From: Magnetococcus marinus MC-1 | GTDB lineage: Bacteria; Pseudomonadota; Magnetococcia; Magnetococcales; Magnetococcaceae | Direction of reading: 5' to 3' | Length of the DNA stretch: 64,000 nt | NCBI RefSeq assembly: GCF_000014865.1 | Contig: NC_008576.1 | Span: 2,819,501-2,883,500 of the forward strand | Shown: positions 25,390 to 34,000 of the stretch, one piece after another | Layout: each line of letters begins with the position of its first letter | How positions within the stretch are numbered: position 1 is the first letter of the stretch | Position numbers and translations under genes: made by a program | The notes under the pieces: model-generated | Databases searched by the model: none | Told to the model about the DNA's origin: nothing | Seen by the model: only the letters and a program-made list of their open reading frames with translations

Positions 25390-28300
25390 TTATGCTGCAA
25401 CCGATTGCATCAATTTTGCAATCGCCTTGAGTAGAACCTGTTTTTTGATGGGTTTTGTCAGGTGGTCGGTGCAGCCGGCCTCCACACTGCGCCGTTTATC
25501 TTCCAGCATAGCATGGGCGGTTAAGGTAACAATAGGTAGCGGCTGCCGTGCCCCCTGTTGCTGTTCCATGAGGCGAATCTTGCGGGTGGCTTCAAGCCCG
25601 TCCATCACCGGCATCTGTACATCCATCAACACCAAGTCAAAATGGTGTTGTTCCACCTGTTGCAGCGCCTCTAGGCCGTTGCGCACAATGGTCAATTGAT
25701 GATCAGACCCCTTTAGGTAGGATTGCAGCAATAAAATATTATCGTCAGAATCTTCAGCGATAAGAATTTTTAAGCCCTTAATTTCACCTGCAATCTTCGC
25801 TTCTTGCGTAGCATGTTTGGCCCCGATAACCAGCTCCATGGCATCAATCAACCCTTGTCTGCGTACTGGTTTAGCCAAACAGTGTCCCCCTATCCCTTTA
25901 ACCATCTCAAAACGGGTATGATCCGGTTCTGGCAGCAGTAACAGTAACGGCAGCCGGGCGCTAGCCGGGTGATCATGCACCTGTTGCAGACTCTGATTTA
26001 GGGTTTCATCCTCTACGCTATCCAGATTAATCAATAGCAGATCAATGGGATCCAATTGAGCCACGACTTGGCTGATATGGGTAAGTTCGTGAAGATGGCT
26101 GACCTGCATACCCAACGGGGTTAACAGTTGTCCAATTGTGCTTGTTGTGCCAACAGGTTCTACCAGCAGCAGGTGAAATTGTTCCCAATTCTGTATATGC
26201 GTCAGATGTCGACCGAGATGGGGTACGGGCGCCATGGGAATGGTAAAAAAGAAGGTGCTACCCTTACCGGGCCGACTGTACACCTTGAGAACACCCCCCA
26301 TCAGCTTAACCAGACGCTGACTGATGGAGAGCCCTAGCCCAGTACCACCATAGCGTCGGGTGACACTGGAATCCCCTTGGTTAAAGGATTCAAAAATGGC
26401 CTCCTGTTGCTGTAGGTCAATCCCAATGCCGCTGTCGGAGACACTAAAACGAATGCGATTGCCCGGCCCCTTGCTGAGCTTAACCTCGATGCTACCCTGG
26501 TGGGTAAACTTGATGGCATTCCCTATGAGATTAACCAAAATTTGCCGCAGCCGCACCTGATCGCACCAGCGATAGGGGGATAGTTGCTCTTCTCTTAACA
26601 AACTCAGTTTCACACCCTTCTCCTGGGCACGCAGGGTGAGCATATCCCCCAAATTTGCCATAAGATTGTCTAGATCGGTCTCCACCAACTCCAGCTCCAG
26701 GCGGTCGGCTTCAATCTTACTGAGATCCAGGATGTCATTAATGATAATCATCAGCGCGTCGCCAGCCCGTGCAATAGCCTGTAGGGCGTGGCGCTGTTCG
26801 GCATCCAGAGCGTGCTCCATGAGCAGATCGGTCATGCCCAAAATGGAATTCATTGGGGTACGTATTTCATGGCTCATCACCGCTAAAAACGCACTTTTGG
26901 CACGGTTGGCGGCATTGGCGGCATCCCTCGCGAGGGTCAGCTCCTGCTGGATCATCTTCAGATGGGTAATGTCGGCACCTACACTCAACAGCTCTTTAAG
27001 CTGGCCCTGCTCATCAAGGATGGCCCGGTTGGCCCAAGCGACCCACACCCGGCGGCCATCCTTACAGATATTCTCATTTTCGTGAAAGGTAAAACTGTTT
27101 GGGGTATTCGCCACCTCATCCACCCTCTGGTGCAAGTTACGACCACTGCTCTCACGGTTAGGGACGATGGTCTCATAGACCGAACTTCCCAGCAGCGCCT
27201 GCTCGCTATAACCAAAAAAAGAGAGCGCATAGTCGTTGCAAAAGGTGATCACCCCGTCAGGCTTCCAGCGGAGAATAATGCTGCGAGCATGTTCTACCAA
27301 ATAGCGGTAGTTGGCTTCCCGCTCCGAGAGCGCTCGCATGGAGGTTTGCAGATCCAGGGTACGGGCCGCCACCCGTTTTTCCAGATCCTCTTTGGTCGCT
27401 GTTAGCTGCTGTTCTCGATCATGCACCTGCATGGCCAGCTCGTTGATGGCCAAGGTAATGCGGGTTAGCTCATCATCGCCTATAACAGGGATGCGGGTGT
27501 TCAGTGCCCCTTCGCGCATCTGTTTGAGGCCTTGATCCATACTCTGCACACGGGCATAAAGCTGGCGAAAGATCAACCGATCCACCAATAAATAGGCCAG
27601 TAGCGCCACGACCAGAGCCAAGCCGAGGGTGCTTAGATGCACCCCACGATAAAAATCGGCGGGCATGGCGGTATCAAAGACGGTTTTACTGTAAAATCGG
27701 AATCCACTGATATTTTCTCGCCTAGCCTGAATGGTGTAAATCGTCAACAGGTTGTTGTTGAGTTGTTCCAGGCTGTTTTGCCCTTTTAGCTGAGCGGCTG
27801 CCTGGGGATCCATAGGCGTGCCTTCATGCAGTACCGACCACTGGGCCAGATCATCGGCGATAAAGAGATCCAGCTCTTTAAGAATGTCGTTACTGTCGAC
27901 CAAACTTTGGAAAAACTCCTCAAGAAAAAAACGCTTCTGGGCCATGGAGCCAAAGGTCTCTGCCCCCTCCCACATATTGATCGACACCTCAACTAAATAG
28001 GGTTTACCCACGGGTCCGTGGTAAGCATATTTTTTAATAATGCCGGTCTGGTTGGACATGGAAATTCGATCTACATCCAGACGGCCACTGCCTTGCAGCC
28101 CCTCCAGCTTGGTTTTCAAGCTCTCACCAAGCTGACCCAGGTTTAAGCCCATATCTGGCTTAAAGGTGGTATTGAAAACCTTGAGATCATGATCAATCAG
28201 ATAAATATCCCCAACGGAAAACTCCCGCGCCAGGGCGGTCAGCTGGCTTAGGCTCCACGCATTGGGTTCTGGCCCTTGGGCAATGCGTTGAGCAATTTTG

Positions 28301-28539
28301 GGCAAGACCTCCGCCATGCGCAGATCCAGCTCTGCCTCTAACTCGTTCATAAACAGATCAAAGGAGCGAAAACGGTTGAGTAGCTGCTGCTGGGTTTCAT
28401 GAATACGCTGATCACGGTTTGCCTTAAACTGCTGGATGGCCAACTGCTGCACGGAAAAACTGACAATCACCGCTGTCATAGCGATGACCATAAAGAGGAA
28501 CAGACTCAATTTGACTTTGAGTGAGGATCGTCTGTGCAT
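25390..28539 (-). CDS. membrane hybrid histidine kinase with two receivers
   Basis: 1,049 residues from the ATG at 28539 (GGGAGACGC just before it). Order: membrane helix about 8-30, a large periplasmic sensor (about 35-295) with a double-Cache-like layout (NIYLIDHDLKVFNTTF type strand), second helix near 305-325, HAMP, PAS (about 400-520), HisKA with SHEIRTPMNSILGMTDLL, HATPase with NLIGNAIKFT, DSGIGI and GGTGLGLSI, a first receiver that has lost its site (LLLINLD, Asn where Asp is expected), and a second canonical receiver with AEDSDDN, LVLMDVQMPVMDG and LTKP. The pseudo-receiver between kinase and true receiver is common in BarA-like hybrids. No partner regulator is adjacent. Confidence 0.9.
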   Translation of the reverse strand: MHRRSSLKVKLSLFLFMVIAMTAVIVSFSVQQLAIQQFKANRDQRIHETQQQLLNRFRSFDLFMNELEAELDLRMAEVLPKIAQRIAQGPEPNAWSLSQLTALAREFSVGDIYLIDHDLKVFNTTFKPDMGLNLGQLGESLKTKLEGLQGSGRLDVDRISMSNQTGIIKKYAYHGPVGKPYLVEVSINMWEGAETFGSMAQKRFFLEEFFQSLVDSNDILKELDLFIADDLAQWSVLHEGTPMDPQAAAQLKGQNSLEQLNNNLLTIYTIQARRENISGFRFYSKTVFDTAMPADFYRGVHLSTLGLALVVALLAYLLVDRLIFRQLYARVQSMDQGLKQMREGALNTRIPVIGDDELTRITLAINELAMQVHDREQQLTATKEDLEKRVAARTLDLQTSMRALSEREANYRYLVEHARSIILRWKPDGVITFCNDYALSFFGYSEQALLGSSVYETIVPNRESSGRNLHQRVDEVANTPNSFTFHENENICKDGRRVWVAWANRAILDEQGQLKELLSVGADITHLKMIQQELTLARDAANAANRAKSAFLAVMSHEIRTPMNSILGMTDLLMEHALDAEQRHALQAIARAGDALMIIINDILDLSKIEADRLELELVETDLDNLMANLGDMLTLRAQEKGVKLSLLREEQLSPYRWCDQVRLRQILVNLIGNAIKFTHQGSIEVKLSKGPGNRIRFSVSDSGIGIDLQQQEAIFESFNQGDSSVTRRYGGTGLGLSISQRLVKLMGGVLKVYSRPGKGSTFFFTIPMAPVPHLGRHLTHIQNWEQFHLLLVEPVGTTSTIGQLLTPLGMQVSHLHELTHISQVVAQLDPIDLLLINLDSVEDETLNQSLQQVHDHPASARLPLLLLLPEPDHTRFEMVKGIGGHCLAKPVRRQGLIDAMELVIGAKHATQEAKIAGEIKGLKILIAEDSDDNILLLQSYLKGSDHQLTIVRNGLEALQQVEQHHFDLVLMDVQMPVMDGLEATRKIRLMEQQQGARQPLPIVTLTAHAMLEDKRRSVEAGCTDHLTKPIKKQVLLKAIAKLMQSVAA

Positions 28540-28745
28540 AGCGTCTCCCGCAGACCGGGCGGCAAAACACCCCACAGTTGTGTAACAACGTTAGGTCATA
28601 ATGTTTGCCTATGTGTAATTTAGTGCTTGCCCGATTCTAGCATAAAACCGTTCAACTGTCGTTACTCTGATGCATCCTAACGGCATGATTCCTTCCTCAG
28701 ATTTATTGTTCCTGACCGTAGCCATGTCAAGCCCAACCGAACATG

Positions 28746-29738
28746 ATGGGGCAACACTTTAACGGACACTAAAAATGAGGGAAAATGAGATCTCGCACAG
28801 AAAGGTCTCCCATGCGCAGAAAAGCCCCTACAGCCTACGTCCAAGAATTTAACGATCAGGTGCTCAAAATGGTAGAGCCGTCTGATAAATCCATACCTGA
28901 GATTGGGTAATCCCCCCTAAAATTGAGAATTTTCAGAAGTCGTATTTTCTCGTAATATTTTCATTGGAGAATCAACTGCTTGGAGAGTGGATAACGGAGA
29001 TTTTCAAGGAGAGTCGATCAACCTATGGAACACAGCGTCTACGCAAAGCGTTAAACGAGAAATGGCGTACGGATAAGTCGACGACGCGCATCTAGAATCA
29101 AGAGAAAGCTCGGCTTGGTTTGTAAAGCTCGGAAGATTTATAGGGTTGTAACGGCAGATTCAAATCACTCGTCGCCTATAGCTGCCAACCTTCTTGATCG
29201 TCCGTTCAATATGGAACGCCCTGATAACACCTACGTTGGTGGTATCACGTATATCCCGACCAAGGAAGGCTGGCTCTATCGAACTGTTTGGATTGACCTT
29301 TATTCAAAAGCTGTGGTCGGTTGGTCTATGGCAGACCCTATGCAAGCAGAATGGGTAACTGACGCTTTACGCATGGCCTTTTTCAAGCGCCGTGCAGAGG
29401 CCGGGCGGATTGTTCACAGTGATCGTGGTAGCCAATATGCGTCTGAACGCTTTAGAAAATATCTGGATGATAGAGGCTATACACAGAGTATGAGTCGTTG
29501 TGGCAACGGTTGGCACAACGCGCCAGCCGAAAGCTTTTTCCACACGCTCAAAGTTGAGTTGGTTTCATCCTGTGACTTTAAAACGCGAGATGAGGCTAAA
29601 CAGGTAATCTTTGAGTATATAGAGCTCTTTTATAACCGCAAGCGCAAGCATTCATCCATCGCCTATATGCGCCCTTTTCAGTACGAAACAGAGTGGCTCA
29701 ACTCCGTGTAAAAAACTGTCCGTTTTGTGTTACCACAT
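28746..29738 (+). mobile_element. decayed IS3-family insertion sequence
   Basis: About 1 kb with imperfect terminal inverted repeats: TGGGGCAACACTTTAACGGA at the left (from 28747) and, on the other strand at the right end (29711-29738), TGGTAACACAAAACGGACAG. Between them are a short remnant of OrfA and an OrfB transposase broken in several frames. It lies between the signalling region and the magnetosome genes. Confidence 0.7.
28772..29711 (+). pseudogene. IS3-family transposase remnants (OrfA and OrfB)
   Basis: A 5' fragment around 28811-28910 encodes MRRKAPTAYVQEFNDQVLKMVEPSDKSIPEIG then stops: the start of an IS3 OrfA HTH. The next fragment (about 28990-29100) reads ITEIFKESRSTYGTQRLRKALNEKWRT, the OrfB N-terminal helix-turn-helix, ended by a stop. 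The final part (29115-29711) is an rve integrase core, with YVGGITYIPTKEGWLYRTVWIDLYSKAVVGWSM, HSDRGSQYASE and the catalytic Glu in NAPAESFFHTLK. The first catalytic Asp, normally in the xDITYI motif, is Gly, so even the longest piece should be inactive. Confidence 0.8.
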
Positions 29739-29961
29739 CGAGGCGCAAAGGTTCTCCAGCACTGCCCGCACGACAGCAAGGCTGTTTACCGCACTGAGCA
29801 TGAGCCCCTCCCCCTCGGGCCAAGCGCAAAGAGGGGCGGGGAGAAAATGCGCAAAGTCGAGACAATGCGCACCACACGGTTCCACGCTCCCACAACCCCT
29901 CAACGGGCAACCTTCCCTATCCCATTGAGGGCCGGCCACACGCCTTCAGAGCAGGATGACA

Positions 29962-30369
29962 TCAAGGCTTTCGATAGTTGCTGGCCGTGGCGAAGAGTTG
30001 GCGGTCAATACCATTGATGTGGTCGACAAGCCAATCATGCAAAAACAGACGAAGTTCTTGACGCAATACCTCCTGCGCTTGATCGCCTGAGGTTAATCTA
30101 CTGCGCATTTCTGAGACCTTCTTTTCAAACATGCGGTGTTGGGCTAAATGCTGGTGATAAAAACCATAACTCTCCGGGAGCATGGTTTTTTCTTCGTAGC
30201 TAAAGTGTACGTCCACGTACTCAACCAGCGATTTGAAGACAACTTCCAATTCAATGGAGTTGTTGGTTTCGACAGCGTTGATCAATGCAAACAAAATCGA
30301 GTGTTGCAAGTCGATGTCAGGCTGATTAAGGCGACAATTTTCAGGCAGATCTAAAAAAGGTGGCATCAC
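29962..30369 (-). CDS. bacteriohemerythrin
   Basis: 135 residues with a full hemerythrin di-iron ligand set: H in IDLQHSILF, H and E in VHFSYEEKTMLPESYGF, H residues in YHQHLAQHRMF, and H and D in FLHDWLVDHINGID. Hemerythrins bind oxygen at a non-haem di-iron site; single-domain forms are frequent in magnetotactic bacteria and may act in oxygen sensing, delivery or storage (family knowledge). It starts two bases after the STAS gene stop, so both are in one operon. Confidence 0.85.
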   Translation of the reverse strand: MMPPFLDLPENCRLNQPDIDLQHSILFALINAVETNNSIELEVVFKSLVEYVDVHFSYEEKTMLPESYGFYHQHLAQHRMFEKKVSEMRSRLTSGDQAQEVLRQELRLFLHDWLVDHINGIDRQLFATASNYRKP

Positions 30370-30371
30370 GT

Positions 30372-30677
30372 CTATTCCAAGTCAAAAAGGGTATTGAATT
30401 CCGCCGTTTTGATCATTTTGATCAGCATGTCGGATAAACCAGTTAACACAAAGGCTTGACACCCCTTCTCGATAAGTTGAGATCGCAGAACCAACAGCAG
30501 ACCCAAGGTCGTACTATCCAGCCAATCAATCTCTGAAAAGTCCAATCTGAACTGCTGAACGGCACCGAGTTGAGCTGCGAAAGCCTGGACCTCTTTGAGA
30601 TTTTGAAATCCAAGTTTCTGCTTCAATTTTGCTCGCGTTATGGGACCCGGCGATATTACCTCTATTACCGCACTCAC
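30372..30677 (-). CDS. STAS-domain protein (anti-sigma antagonist-like)
   Basis: 101 residues. The STAS fold is seen in FRLDFSEIDWLDSTTLGLLLVLRSQLIEKGCQAFVLTGLSDMLIKMIKTAEFNTLFDLE; the Ser in LDST is at the position phosphorylated in SpoIIAA-type antagonists. Such proteins switch partners by phosphorylation. No anti-sigma kinase or PP2C phosphatase gene adjoins it. Coupled to the hemerythrin gene downstream. Confidence 0.8.
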   Translation of the reverse strand: MSAVIEVISPGPITRAKLKQKLGFQNLKEVQAFAAQLGAVQQFRLDFSEIDWLDSTTLGLLLVLRSQLIEKGCQAFVLTGLSDMLIKMIKTAEFNTLFDLE

Positions 30678-30869
30678 CGTTTAAGGTTCCTTTCTGCGAT
30701 AGAGCCTTGGCATTACTTTTGACGTTCCTAATGTGTTTACAGAGATTTGAGCATTTGCAGCGGCCAATGTCTAGCATATAATCCAATAAAAATCTAAATT
30801 TTGCATTTTACCCATAATGACCAGCTTGGTGAACAACACAATGGTTATTTGGCAGAGTGCTTCTGCGTT

Positions 30870-31262
30870 TTAGCCATCCTGTTCCAACTCTTGCAGCCGG
30901 TGGGCATGGTCTTCTAAAATACGTTTCAAACCGTCACGACTCACATTTCCGTGAAAACAGCGGCCATCTTCAAAGCGCAAAGCAACCCGCACCATGGCGG
31001 TATGGCGCCCCCGTTCATAGCCGAACAGCCCGCCCAGTGCCATCCCCAAGGGTCCCGCAGCCAACGCCCCCAATATACCAAAACCTGCCCCTTGTAAATA
31101 GCCCCTAGAGGTCGTTTCACGCTCCCCTCTTTTAAGAATCTTAAAATCGATCAGTTGCTCAATACCGTAACGCTGCCCCATCCATGGTGAGGTTTTAAAT
31201 TCGTACCAGTCATATTGCAGCCAAATGCCATCACCACTGACATCTGTGAAGAGCGTCGTCAT
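30870..31262 (-). CDS. hypothetical protein with glycine-zipper segment
   Basis: 130 residues, not recognised. It begins MTTLFTDVSGDGIWLQYDWYEFKTSPWMGQRYGIEQLIDFKILKRGE, then a Gly/Ala-rich hydrophobic segment GYLQGAGFGILGALAAGPLGMALGGLFGYERG that resembles a glycine zipper, and a hydrophilic end with RFEDGRCFHGNVSRDGLKRILEDHAHRLQELE. The last part recalls small PH-like or SHOCT-type domains found next to glycine zippers, but I am not sure. Divergent from mamF. Confidence 0.6.
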   Translation of the reverse strand: MTTLFTDVSGDGIWLQYDWYEFKTSPWMGQRYGIEQLIDFKILKRGERETTSRGYLQGAGFGILGALAAGPLGMALGGLFGYERGRHTAMVRVALRFEDGRCFHGNVSRDGLKRILEDHAHRLQELEQDG

Positions 31263-31450
31263 TTTACACCCAACTCCAGGCCAAAAGTGTCACCGGGCTA
31301 CCTTGATCTTGAACCTACGCACTTTCCGTTTACTTAAAGGGAAAATATCTATTTGGATGCGATTATTACTCCGCTCCTGGCTTTCTATTGTGCTATTTTA
31401 TAGCGGATTGAGGTAAAAAGCACAATGTTACCCTTCTAAACCTGCCATCT

Positions 31451-31810
31451 ATGGGAATCGCCATGATGTTTTTTGAGAAAATTCAGAACAATATCAGCCA
31501 TTATACCAGCAACCGCAGCTTAACGGACCGTGTCTGGGCCATCTTGAGCTATATGGGCTTTCTCTGCTTGATTCCCCTGATCTTTTTCAAAGACCATGAT
31601 TATGTTCAGTTTCATGCCCGGCAGGGATTTGTCATCTTTTTCATCTATATTCTCGGCTCTTTTAGTACGATTTTGCCGGGAATAGGGCCTGTTATCCTTT
31701 TGGTATCCGTATGGGTGAGTATGATTCTCTCTATCATTGGGATCGTGTCGGTCATTTTGGGACAATCTTGGCGCATTCCGGTTGTCTATACCCTAGCTTG
31801 CAAAATCTGA
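31451..31810 (+). CDS. mamF: magnetosome membrane protein MamF
   Basis: 119 residues, three hydrophobic segments. It matches MamF/MmsF (DUF4870-like): AILSYMGFLCLIPLIFFKDHDYVQFHARQGFVIFF, PGIGPVILLVSVWVSMILSIIGIVSVILGQSWRIPVV. The LCxxPL, EYVxFHAxQG and RxTWRxP segments line up with the Magnetospirillum protein as I remember it. MamF is an abundant magnetosome membrane protein that affects crystal size. ATG at 31451 or 31463. It stands alone here and is followed by a strong terminator. Confidence 0.88.
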   Translation: MGIAMMFFEKIQNNISHYTSNRSLTDRVWAILSYMGFLCLIPLIFFKDHDYVQFHARQGFVIFFIYILGSFSTILPGIGPVILLVSVWVSMILSIIGIVSVILGQSWRIPVVYTLACKI

Positions 31811-31827
31811 CACGCCCTCACCAAGAC

Positions 31828-31872
31828 AAAAAAAGATCCTGCCTCCTTCGTTGGGGGCAGGATCTTTTTTTT
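31828..31872 (+). terminator. terminator after mamF
   Basis: AAAAAGATCCTGCC TCCTTCGTTG GGGGCAGGATCTTTTTTTTT: an 11-base stem (AGATCCTGCCx/xGGCAGGATCT) followed by nine T. It also has an A run on the left, so it may work both ways. Confidence 0.88.
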
Positions 31873-32057
31873 TACCGAAGTTTCTAGAACGACGCCCTCA
31901 TCCAATGGCGAACGGTGTGCAAGACGCTTAGCCACTCACTTGCGCGGGTTGCCCGAGGTATACCCGGCACACAGAAGCGCAAGCTGCCACCTCTATCCAC
32001 CTAGCAGAGTAGATGGCACGCAAAACCGCTACAGCGTCCATACTCGTGGCTACTCGT

Positions 32058-32801
32058 TTAAGAAGCCTGTAAAACACCCTCTACCCGTTTGAGCATGCGG
32101 CGAGTCTCACCATCATTGGGGCGGATAGAGGATGCGATCTGCCAGGCTTTTTGCGCATCGGCAAACCGGGACATCTTGGCGAACGCCAAGCCCAGATAAA
32201 AATGCAGGTTAAAGCGGCTGCCATGTTTACGGGCTGCCGGTACCATCACCTTGGCGGCATCTTCATATAGACCTTGAAAAAGCAGTGCTTTACCCAATAG
32301 AGTGGCCAAAGCGGGATTTTGCGGCTGTTGATGAAAGGGTATGGACAATACCCGCGCGGCTTCTTTTAAACGCCCCTTCTTGAGCAGCGCAAAACCAAGA
32401 TTCATGGCCAATTCGGCATCCCGCTGCCCATCCTTATGCCAGACCTGCCCGAGCGCTTCAATGGCCTTATCATAGGCACCCGCACGGTTGGCGGAAATGC
32501 CCACGCTGCGTGCATCAGCGGCGAGCTGGGGGCTGCTGCTCACATGCGAAAAAGCCTCTACCGGCTCACTCGGTGACACGGAGCGGCTGTCCTGTTCAAT
32601 GAACCCCAAGTGACGCTCAAGACGGGAAATAACCTTTTCCAGTGCTTCATCCGCCCGATGCAACACCACCCCCACCACATTTTCATGACCCGCGCGGGCA
32701 GTGTCGTGCCTAAGCTCTGCCTGCTCCTGCTCATACCCCTCTATCGTCATGGTGGATGTGGATTGTGTCAGCATGTCCAAGTTAAATTTCTGCTCCAGCA
32801 T
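32058..32801 (-). CDS. TPR protein, MamA-like paralogue
   Basis: 247 residues from the ATG at 32801, preceded by AGGAGAGG; a longer in-frame ATG lacks a binding site. The first 100 residues are hydrophilic. From about 105 to the end there are four to five TPR-like helix pairs (AYDKAIEALGQVWHKDGQRDAELAMNLGFALLKKGRLKEAARVL..., ALATLLGKALLFQGLYEDAAKVM, FNLHFYLGLAFAKMSRFADAQKAWQIA). The style resembles MamA, the TPR scaffold on the magnetosome surface, and it sits among magnetosome genes, so a similar scaffold role is likely (inference). No membrane helix. Confidence 0.75.
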   Translation of the reverse strand: MLEQKFNLDMLTQSTSTMTIEGYEQEQAELRHDTARAGHENVVGVVLHRADEALEKVISRLERHLGFIEQDSRSVSPSEPVEAFSHVSSSPQLAADARSVGISANRAGAYDKAIEALGQVWHKDGQRDAELAMNLGFALLKKGRLKEAARVLSIPFHQQPQNPALATLLGKALLFQGLYEDAAKVMVPAARKHGSRFNLHFYLGLAFAKMSRFADAQKAWQIASSIRPNDGETRRMLKRVEGVLQAS

Positions 32802-33097
32802 TGTACCTCTCCTGGTGGGAAATCGTTTACCACCCGGGGAAACATGCACGATAGAGGCCACCTACGGTAAATCCACACACGCTGTGCCGGTTTCATGATC
32901 TCTCTCATCCAGAGGGGGTAACGTAAGGAGCGAAGCGTTTGTGCAATGTCACTTGATTTTACAACGATTAAAAAGCTTGCAAAGATGCGCCTGGGCATTC
33001 GGCAGAGGATATTTACAAAAGGTGCAGCCCAAGCCGGCGGCTTGCGGATGTGATGAAGGCATGGAGGCAGGTTTTGCCTAAGCGCGAGCATACCAAA

Positions 33098-33150
33098 GAG
33101 GGTAAAGCGCTTAAAAAGAGAAGCTCCCTCTTTTTAAGCGCTTTACCCTC
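33098..33150. repeat. 23-base perfect inverted repeat (hairpin)
   Basis: Arms 33098-33120 and 33128-33150 are exact reverse complements of 23 bases with a 7-base loop. It begins GAGGGTAAAGCGC and has an AAAAAG/CTTTTT top. It lies 63 bases beyond the stop of the 104-residue minus-strand gene and about 300 before the TPR gene. There is no T run after the stem, so it is not a textbook terminator. Confidence 0.85.
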
Positions 33151-33212
33151 GATATAATCCACGCGCATGCTAGGACAAAACAAGCGAACAGGGAATGACA
33201 AACGCTTTAGTC

Positions 33213-33527
33213 TCAGAAAAAACTAAAACGGCGTTTTTTAAAATAGTAATAGCCACCTATAGCGCCAACCCCCAACAGCAGCCAAGGGTTAACCGTGGCC
33301 AGGGAGAATCCAAACACCTTACCTGAGAGCAATGTGGCCGGAACGGATTGGGCGCTCGCGGTGGTAACTCCAACCGCAGGCGCGGTACTCGCGGCGGTAC
33401 CTTTTGCCGCAACAGCCTTCACAGCGGGCGCCGTTTGAGGGGTCGCAACAAACTCAATGGTACCCGGAGCAGGTGCAACAAACACCTCACCCGCTTGCAA
33501 CTTTGCGATCACTTCGTTAACGGGCAT
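33213..33527 (-). CDS. Mms6/MamD-like small magnetosome protein (putative)
   Basis: 104 residues from the ATG at 33527 (GAGAGGG seven bases upstream). The first 65 residues are Ala/Val/Thr rich (TAPAVKAVAAKGTAASTAPAVGVTTASAQ), then FSLATVNPWLLLGVGAIGGYYYFKKRRFSFF, one membrane helix and a basic end. The layout (Ala/Thr-rich head, Gly-bearing helix at the C-terminus) resembles Mms6 and MamD, but the Leu-Gly repeat is missing and the tail is basic rather than acidic. It diverges from mamD. I infer a magnetosome membrane protein. Confidence 0.55.
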   Translation of the reverse strand: MPVNEVIAKLQAGEVFVAPAPGTIEFVATPQTAPAVKAVAAKGTAASTAPAVGVTTASAQSVPATLLSGKVFGFSLATVNPWLLLGVGAIGGYYYFKKRRFSFF

Positions 33528-34000
33528 CGTTTTCCCTCTCTTATAAGTAAGCTGCACCCATGAGCACCCTGCAAGGCACCCAGGATTTCCGCACCTAGGA
33601 TAATGGCAAACTGCAAAAAAAATCAACCCCATCTTAAACAGTACCCGGTGCCATAATATAAACAGTTAAAAAGTGATGCATCTTTTCACCCCCTCCCTTA
33701 ATTACCCCCCTGACAGACACTCAAGCCCTTTAAAATCCGCCCTATTTGCTCAACCCAACGCCCCAAACACTGCGATGAATGTAGCCGTCAGTTGAGCAGA
33801 CACCCCGAGTCTAACCACACCTAAAGTATAGGCCCCCTTCCCGGCAGAGCATTGTATGGTTGCATTGAGATACTGAGTGTTGTTAGAATGGACAATGATG
33901 GACCTGTGTGGCTTGAGAACTTCACCGAGACACTTTTATAAAAGCCACCGCTCCATGATATATTTAAAATAAACTGTGGATCACAGCTGAGGAAACGGGC
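33528..34000. promoter_or_regulatory. divergent intergenic region before mamD
   Basis: 473 bases that must hold promoters for mamD (right) and the small Mms6/MamD-like gene (left). AT-rich stretches at 33650-33670 and 33955-33975 are possible -10 areas, but I cannot assign boxes. No gene seen. Confidence 0.4.

Noticed and set aside
29698-30017. Short frames between the IS element and the hemerythrin gene
   Set aside because: They overlap on both strands, have mixed composition and no start signals; I see no gene in 29739-29961.
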